DNA of 57,719 nt from CAZSNT01 sp964607765 (GTDB lineage Bacteria > Verrucomicrobiota > Lentisphaeria > Oligosphaerales > JABHEG01), in NCBI GenBank assembly GCA_964607765.1, contig CAZSNT010000046.1:1-57719 (forward strand), in the 5' to 3' direction. A program made the position numbers and the translations under genes. A model generated the notes under the pieces. That model did not search any database and was not told the origin of the DNA. It saw nothing but the letters and a program-made list of their open reading frames with translations. Shown piece by piece: positions 52,779 to 57,719 of the stretch. Every line of letters begins with the position of its first letter. The stretch's first letter is position 1.

Positions 52779-54134
52779 ATGGCAAACTCCCTCAAACTCG
52801 CGTCAATACCCCTCGTGACCGTTGCTCTCTGCGCTCAGCCACAGAAGGATGTGACCATGGACACCTGGAAAGTCAGGCCTGTTGCGAATGACTACGTGGA
52901 GCTCATCCGGTCCCCGGACCCCCAAAGAGTCTACTGCTACACGCCGGGGCTTGCGCTGTGTCCTTCGGGGCGACTTGTCGCGACCACGGATCTGGGCGGC
53001 CCCGGCGTGAAGGGCCTGCCCGGGGTGAAGCGCGACACCGGGAACCCCAAGTGGGTCTGGTGTGGCCGGATTTTCACCAGTGATGACAGGGGCTTGACGT
53101 GGACTGCGAGGGGCGCTTTCCCGTTCCGGCATGCCCGCCCCTTCGTGGCCGGCAGCAGTCTCTACATCCTCGGTCAGGCCGGCGATCTCATGGTCATCCG
53201 CTCGGACGACTGGGGCGAGAGTTGGTCCGAGCCCGTCCATCTGACGAAAGGCGAACGGTGGCATCAATCAGCCTGCAACACGCTCACAGTCAACGGCAGC
53301 ATCTACCTGGTCATGGAGAGCCGACCGGTGAAGAGTCAGGTGCGGGGCTGGAATGTGGCCGAGGTCGCGCCCGTGCTGATGCGCGCCGACGTGACCGACG
53401 ACCTGACGCAGAGGGAGGCGTGGACGTTTGCCGGCGAGCTGCGCTTCTGCGAAGCGGTCAAAGACCGACAGCTTGACATGTTCGGCGTGCCGTTCTATCC
53501 CGCATTCTACCCGAGAGGGTTTTCGCCCGCGCCCGGGCGCCCTTCGGCACCGAGCGGTTGGCTCGAGACCAACGTGGTCCAGTTCACGGACCCGGATCAT
53601 ATCTGGCACGACCCGGAAGGCAAGACGTTCCACCTGCTCATGCGTTCGCACACGGGCGGCACAGGCTACGCCTGCCTGGCGAAAGTCGTGGAAAGCGAAG
53701 ACGGCAGCATGACCACCATGCTCGAGACCGCACCTTCCGGCAAGAAGGCCGTTTTCCTTCCCTGCCCGGGTGGCCACAATCGGTTCCACATTCTCTACGA
53801 CCGGCGAACGGCGCTTTACTGGTTGTTGAGTGTACAGTCGACCGACAGCATGACCCGCGCAGACCGCCTCCCCGCCAACCGTTACAACCTGCCGTGCAAC
53901 GAGCGGCACAGGCTCCAGCTCCACTTCTCCCGCAACTGTGTCGACTGGTGCTTCGCCGCGCTCGTCGCCGTGGGCCCCGCCCTGAACGCCGCGCGACACT
54001 ACGCCAGCATGGTCATCGACGGCGACGACCTGCACGTGCTCAGCCGGTCCGGTGACAAGCAGGCGAAAAGCGCCCACGACGGCAACATCATCACGTTCCA
54101 CACCATCCCCAACTTCCGGAGACTGGTATACTGA
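52779..54134 (+). CDS. Sialidase/BNR-repeat-like exported protein
   Basis: A 451-aa protein with a short N-terminal hydrophobic stretch (LKLASIPLVTVALCAQ). Asp-box-like motifs SDDRGLTW (~103) and SDDWGESW (~148) mark a six-bladed sialidase-fold propeller, and the rest repeats the propeller (DHIWHDPEGKTFHLLMRS; HNRFHILYDRRTALYWLLSV; RHRLQLHFSRNCVDW). A Tyr or Arg-triad typical of true sialidases was not securely found. It may cleave another glycan or only bind it. ATG 52779 follows GGAGG by eight bases. The DUF4091 gene is 94 bases downstream on the same strand. Confidence 0.75.
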   Translation: MANSLKLASIPLVTVALCAQPQKDVTMDTWKVRPVANDYVELIRSPDPQRVYCYTPGLALCPSGRLVATTDLGGPGVKGLPGVKRDTGNPKWVWCGRIFTSDDRGLTWTARGAFPFRHARPFVAGSSLYILGQAGDLMVIRSDDWGESWSEPVHLTKGERWHQSACNTLTVNGSIYLVMESRPVKSQVRGWNVAEVAPVLMRADVTDDLTQREAWTFAGELRFCEAVKDRQLDMFGVPFYPAFYPRGFSPAPGRPSAPSGWLETNVVQFTDPDHIWHDPEGKTFHLLMRSHTGGTGYACLAKVVESEDGSMTTMLETAPSGKKAVFLPCPGGHNRFHILYDRRTALYWLLSVQSTDSMTRADRLPANRYNLPCNERHRLQLHFSRNCVDWCFAALVAVGPALNAARHYASMVIDGDDLHVLSRSGDKQAKSAHDGNIITFHTIPNFRRLVY

Positions 54135-54228
54135 ACGGCTGGAGGCAAGGAGGACGCATCTTCCTGCGGTCCGGCACGCGCTTGTATTGCCTGTCGGGTG
54201 GGGAGCAGACCGCCAACAGGAGACGGAC

Positions 54229-56802
54229 ATGAGAGTAACAGTTGCAGCGGTTGGATTCCTCTTGGTTATCGGGTGGTGGGCTCCAGCATCCCGCGGCACA
54301 ACCGTGCTTCTCGACTTCGAGGATGCGGCCGAGATCGCGCTGTGGCACGACGAGCGCAAGCCGCCGGGCACGGTCACCGGCAAGACGTTGACCCAGGAAG
54401 CGCGCTTTACCGCGTCGGGGTCGCATTCCCTGCGCTTCACCACGCCGGCTTGGCGTCCCGAGGAGCACGGGGGGAGACACATCTGGCCTGCATTCGAGGG
54501 GGCGCCCCCCGTGTCGGACTGGTCGGCGTACGATCGGCTGGTTTTCGAGGTCGTCAACGTGACGGCCGTGCCGCAGCGCCTCATGCTGTTCATCACGGAC
54601 GGCAAGACTGCCACGCGCAGCGGGTTGCGGCACCGGGAACGCATCGAGCCGCACGGGCATCGCCGTGTTGTGGTGGACGTCAGGAAGGGGTTCCGGGAGC
54701 GAAAGCTCGACGCAACCGATGTCCGGCGCATGCACTTCTACACGGAGAGCCCGCCTGAGGACATGGTGGTGTATCTGGACAGGCTGCTGTTGCTCAAGCC
54801 CGGTGAGGCCGTTCCTGCGCTGTCCGAACCGTTTCTCAGGGATCTGAGGGCGCTGCAGACACCGAAAATGACGGCACTCAAGCACAGGATCAAGGCGAGC
54901 GTCGATCGCATGGCCGCGGCTGCGCAGGAAGCGCCGCGAGTCCGGGAATGGGCGCGGCGGACGGGACGGGACACGTTGGCGGCAATCGCGCAGTTTGAGG
55001 CGCCTCCGGCCCGGCTGGTGGAGACCGAGGTGATGCGGGCCCTCGACGCTCTCGAGCGGCTCGAGGGCGACGTGGCGCGCGCGGAGGGCCTTTTCGCGCT
55101 GCGCCTGGAGTTCGAGGGCATCCGGGACAAGGTCCAGGAAGGCAATGGCGCGCAGGGCCGTGACACGCTCGTCGCCTTTGCCGACTCCATGAGCAAGATC
55201 CTGCCACGCGCTGAACCGGGGATGGGGAGCCTGTCCGTTGCGCCTTCGACGTCGCTGTGTCTGGCGCAGAACGAGACGGAGAGCCTGCAAGTCGCCGTTA
55301 TTCCGCAGGGCGTTGGTTTGCAGGACGTGAGTGTGACGGTCTCCGGTCTGACCGGCCCGGGTGGGGCGCGTTTTCCGGACAACGCGGCGCGGTCCGTGCC
55401 CATGGGATACGTGCGCACGCGGTCTGTGCCTCCCTACGGTTCGGACCACGTGGGCTGGTGGCCCGATCCCATCTTGGATTTTCTTCCCGCCGTATCCGTC
55501 GCCAAAGGAGACGTCCAGAGCTTTTGGGTGCGCGTGCGAGCGCCGCGCGATCAGAGACCGGGGCAGTACCACGGCAAGCTCGCGGTCAAGGTCGGGGCGC
55601 GCGTGGCGTTCGAGTTTGACCTGACCGTGCGCGTGTACGCGTTCACGCTGCCGGACCGCACGCCGTTGCCCAGCGCGATCACGTTCTTCCCAAAGGACAG
55701 GCTGCAGGAGGGCGGGGCCGAGGAGAGCGCGGAGTGGCGCGAAAGGCCGGACTTCCCTGTGACTGCATGGCAGCGGCAGATTCCTGCGTGGACAGATTTC
55801 CTGGCCGACTACTTCATCACAACCGACAGCCTCTACGAGTACACCGGATGGGCGCCGCGGTTCGAGCAGCTGGTGCGACTCCGTGACCAGGGCCGACTGG
55901 GCCGATTCAACCTGGGCTACTACGGGGCTTGCGGCGAGAGCCCGGAAGCGATCGCGACGTGGGAGGAGCGCGCCATTGGCCGCATCCGACCGCGCTACGA
56001 GAAGGCCCGCAAGCTGGGGCTGCTCGAGTACGCCTACATCTACGGTTGTGACGAACACAAAGCCAAGGAGTTCCCGCGCGTGGAACGCGCCGCTGCTCGG
56101 CTCAGGAAGGCCTTCCCGGGCGTCATGATCATGACGACCACTTACGACCATTCGTTCGGGGAGGACTCGCCGATCCAGTCAATGGACGCGTTCTGCCCGT
56201 TGACGCCTCGGTACGACCGCGAACGGGCTGACGCGGTTCGTGCCAAGGGCAAGCAGGTCTGGTGGTATATCTGCTGCGGTCCGCGGCACCCGCACGCGAA
56301 CATGTTTGTCGAGTACCCCGCCATCGAGGGACGGCTGCTCATGGGAGCAATGACCGCGAAGTACCGTCCGGACGGGTTCCTCTACTACCAGACCAGCATC
56401 TGGAACTCGCGCAAGGTCATCGATCAGGGGCCTTACACCGAGTGGAATCCCCGCAGTTGGACCACCTACCACGGCGACGGTTCGTGGGTGTGCGTGGGGC
56501 CGGACGGCATGCCGTTGCCGACCATCCGGCTCGAGAACTTCCGGGATGGGCTGGAGGACTACGCCTACGCACGTCTCCTGGAGTCGGTGTTGGTTGAGGT
56601 GGAGCGCCGGGGCGGGGGGCCGGCGAACATGACGGACTGGGTCGGTCGGGCCAGGGAACTGCTGGCTGTGCCCGAGTCGCTTGTGGCGAGCATGACGACG
56701 TACTCGCGGGATCCGGGGCAGGTGCGTCGATGGCGACGTGACATGGCCGAAGCCATCGAGACCGCCGCCGTCCCGGTCTCCTGGCCGGGGGATGTCCGAT
56801 GA
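54229..56802 (+). CDS. DUF4091 glycoside-hydrolase-like exported protein
   Basis: An 857-aa protein with signal peptide (VAAVGFLLVIGWWAPASRG). Residues ~25-185 are a beta-sandwich carbohydrate-binding-like domain (LLDFEDAAEIALWHDE), ~200-330 a helical insert, ~340-480 a beta domain, then a TIM-barrel-like core and the DUF4091 end (IRLENFRDGLEDYAYARLL). The motif YGCDEHKAKEF (~605) has the Asp-Glu pair expected of GH123-type retaining N-acetylgalactosaminidases; similarity to GH123 is inferred. ATG 54229 follows AGGAGA by seven bases. It likely acts outside the cell or in the periplasm on an unknown glycan. Confidence 0.82.
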   Translation: MRVTVAAVGFLLVIGWWAPASRGTTVLLDFEDAAEIALWHDERKPPGTVTGKTLTQEARFTASGSHSLRFTTPAWRPEEHGGRHIWPAFEGAPPVSDWSAYDRLVFEVVNVTAVPQRLMLFITDGKTATRSGLRHRERIEPHGHRRVVVDVRKGFRERKLDATDVRRMHFYTESPPEDMVVYLDRLLLLKPGEAVPALSEPFLRDLRALQTPKMTALKHRIKASVDRMAAAAQEAPRVREWARRTGRDTLAAIAQFEAPPARLVETEVMRALDALERLEGDVARAEGLFALRLEFEGIRDKVQEGNGAQGRDTLVAFADSMSKILPRAEPGMGSLSVAPSTSLCLAQNETESLQVAVIPQGVGLQDVSVTVSGLTGPGGARFPDNAARSVPMGYVRTRSVPPYGSDHVGWWPDPILDFLPAVSVAKGDVQSFWVRVRAPRDQRPGQYHGKLAVKVGARVAFEFDLTVRVYAFTLPDRTPLPSAITFFPKDRLQEGGAEESAEWRERPDFPVTAWQRQIPAWTDFLADYFITTDSLYEYTGWAPRFEQLVRLRDQGRLGRFNLGYYGACGESPEAIATWEERAIGRIRPRYEKARKLGLLEYAYIYGCDEHKAKEFPRVERAAARLRKAFPGVMIMTTTYDHSFGEDSPIQSMDAFCPLTPRYDRERADAVRAKGKQVWWYICCGPRHPHANMFVEYPAIEGRLLMGAMTAKYRPDGFLYYQTSIWNSRKVIDQGPYTEWNPRSWTTYHGDGSWVCVGPDGMPLPTIRLENFRDGLEDYAYARLLESVLVEVERRGGGPANMTDWVGRARELLAVPESLVASMTTYSRDPGQVRRWRRDMAEAIETAAVPVSWPGDVR

Positions 56803-56861
56803 CTGAGCTTGGTCGGATCTCTACAGCGTCTGGCCGGATGGCGTTCTGCCCGGCAGGGGAC

Positions 56862-57296
56862 TCACGCGATCAATGGGTTCACGACGCGTAGACCGCGGAA
56901 CCTGGAAAAATCCCGATCACAACTCCACAGTTCCGTCACCCCTGCATTCAGACAGATGGCCGCGATTCGGGCATCGTGGACCATTGGCCCTGTGATGTGC
57001 CCATCCGTGCAGAGCCTGGCCAGTTTGTCGAAGTAGGCTGGTCCTTCATGCAGCAGTTCCAGGCCAGGCGATTCCATCCAGGCGCGCAGGGCTGAAAGGG
57101 CTTGATCCAAGGTGGATGGCGGGTTGAAGTAGCGCTCCCTGGTCGTGACGGAGATGAACTCGTGCACGCAGGGCCACGGTATTGCCCAACGTGCTCTGCT
57201 TTCGGCCAGCGTCATGACGCACGCCAGCGCCCGGTCGTGCCAGTCGTTGTCCCTGCGATGGGCGTAGACGAGGATGTTCGTGTCTATGGCGATCAT
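56862..57296 (-). CDS. vapC: VapC-type PIN-domain toxin
   Basis: A 144-aa PIN protein. The acidic residues for Mg2+ are seen: Asp in IAIDTNILVYAHR (residue 5), Glu in PCVHEFISVTT (~46), Asp in GPMVHDARIAAICLN (~107) and Asp in LWSCDRDFSRF (~126). PIN toxins of VapBC pairs cut tRNA or rRNA. ATG 57296 overlaps the stop of the antitoxin gene by one base (TGATG). The gene is convergent with the DUF4091 hydrolase gene. Confidence 0.9.
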   Translation of the reverse strand: MIAIDTNILVYAHRRDNDWHDRALACVMTLAESRARWAIPWPCVHEFISVTTRERYFNPPSTLDQALSALRAWMESPGLELLHEGPAYFDKLARLCTDGHITGPMVHDARIAAICLNAGVTELWSCDRDFSRFRGLRVVNPLIA

Positions 57297-57538
57297 CAGC
57301 CGCGATCTCCATAGATCAGATCCCGTATCTGAGCCCATGAGGTCCCCTGCCATTCGGGGTTAACACCATTCCCGTCCACAACGACGGGCTTGATCCTGAC
57401 TTGGGGACGGTGCTCATGCTTTGCGATCACATGGCGAAGCCCCTCTTCGGTCAAGCTCCTCAGCGACACATGTTCCTCCGTGGCCAGAGCTTTCGCCCTG
57501 AGGAAGAGGTCATCAGCGATCTCAATCGTTGTCCGCAT
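57296..57538 (-). CDS. vapB: VapB-type antitoxin
   Basis: An 80-aa protein that starts MRTTIEIADDLFLRAKALA, a ribbon-helix-helix DNA-binding domain of VapB (type II antitoxin). The C-terminus (VNPEWQGTSWAQIRDLIYGDRG) would wrap the toxin. The stop overlaps the toxin start by one base. A palindrome upstream (57571-57598) is a likely autoregulatory site. Confidence 0.85.
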   Translation of the reverse strand: MRTTIEIADDLFLRAKALATEEHVSLRSLTEEGLRHVIAKHEHRPQVRIKPVVVDGNGVNPEWQGTSWAQIRDLIYGDRG

Positions 57539-57570
57539 ATCTCACTCCGATTCATGGGCATAGCGCATAA

Positions 57571-57598
57571 TATGTATACCCACATCATACCATACATA
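57571..57598. promoter_or_regulatory. VapB operator candidate
   Basis: Inverted repeat TATGTAT (57571-57577) and ATACATA (57592-57598), 14 bases apart, about 33 bases before the vapB start. On the minus strand a -10-like TATTAT (57572-57567) overlaps it. VapBC complexes usually repress their own promoter through such sites. Confidence 0.5.
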
Positions 57599-57674
57599 GA
57601 GGCATAATGCAAGCGAGAAGGCGGAGCGACCGGCAACCGCTCAGTCTCGTGCAGCATCCGCCCCCCCCCCGTAG

Positions 57675-57694
57675 CCCGGCTCTCCTGAGCCGGG
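57675..57694. repeat. Short palindrome near the right end
   Basis: Perfect hairpin CCCGGCTC-TCCT-GAGCCGGG after a run of ten C (57661-57670). No gene is visible in 57599-57719. It may be another intergenic palindrome of the kind seen at 2152-2318. Confidence 0.6.
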
Positions 57695-57719
57695 TCTGGC
57701 GTTTGGACATTTGGCCATG

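Noticed and set aside
54091..56151. 686-aa open frame on the minus strand, opposite the DUF4091 gene
   Set aside because: Antisense mirror with a composition rich in Arg, His and Leu; the plus-strand gene has a signal peptide and family motifs.

Overview
The window is a GC-rich bacterial chromosomal scaffold of 57.7 kb with one 100-N assembly gap (2052-2151). It carries lpxD, an OmpH/Skp chaperone, lipobox lipoproteins and type II secretion-like pseudopilins, so the cell is Gram-negative. The mix of a shortened alanyl-tRNA synthetase, very large secreted PQQ beta-propeller proteins fused to a methyltransferase-like domain, a hydrazine-synthase-alpha-like/SUMF1 protein, a DUF4091-type glycosidase and a giant repeat surface protein resembles the PVC group (Kiritimatiellota or Lentisphaerota most likely; Planctomycetota or Hydrogenedentota possible). 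This placement is inference from gene content; no rRNA is present.

Layout. (1) 1-1962: the 3' end of a giant secreted repeat protein, followed by a terminator, the gap and a 54-bp repeat. (2) 2312-5529 (minus): a saxitoxin-operon-like set of SxtJ-like protein, carbamoyltransferase, a 54-aa DUF5989/SxtK-like peptide and a SIS phosphosugar isomerase. (3) 5766-8000 (plus): a Ycf46-like AAA+ ATPase and an HTH/zinc-ribbon protein. (4) 8107-12352: a near-consensus promoter with an overlapping palindrome drives moxR, DUF58 and transglutaminase genes. (5) 12628-14013: two pseudopilins. (6) 15977-14026 (minus): ECF sigma factor, zinc anti-sigma factor and an exported coiled-coil protein. (7) 17947-16059 (minus): rpsD and a branched-chain aminotransferase.

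(8) 18304-29827 (plus): a housekeeping block. It holds a coiled-coil NYN nuclease-like protein, short alaS, a STAS protein, ompH, lpxD, comF, accD, the SRP RNA (with a promoter overlapping the accD 3' end), dnaX, recR and a membrane HExxH protein. (9) 33486-29894 (minus): a secreted protein, an ABC-2 permease and metG. (10) 33614-34980 (plus): a formyltransferase and a small membrane protein.

(11) 34949-56802: a roughly 22-kb accessory island of exported proteins. It has two tandem methyltransferase-like/PQQ paralogs, a CBM-like lipoprotein, a 1284-aa HZS-alpha-like/diheme/SUMF1 fusion, a pectate-lyase-like lipoprotein, a carboxypeptidase-regulatory-like/PQQ/small-protein operon, a sialidase-like protein and a DUF4091 hydrolase. 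The likely theme is binding and breakdown of complex glycans at the cell envelope, but no SusCD pair, sugar transporter or sulfatase is visible. (12) 57538-56862 (minus): a VapBC toxin-antitoxin pair with a candidate operator.

The most unusual parts are the secreted methyltransferase-like/PQQ pair, the cytochrome/SUMF1 fusion lacking the formylglycine-type cysteines, and the compact sxtJ-carbamoyltransferase-sxtK-isomerase set. Apart from the spacers listed as features, the longest gene-free stretches are 5530-5765, 12353-12627 and 48825-49107. All are under 300 bases; nothing is seen in the first two, and the third holds a hairpin repeat and two poly-G runs.
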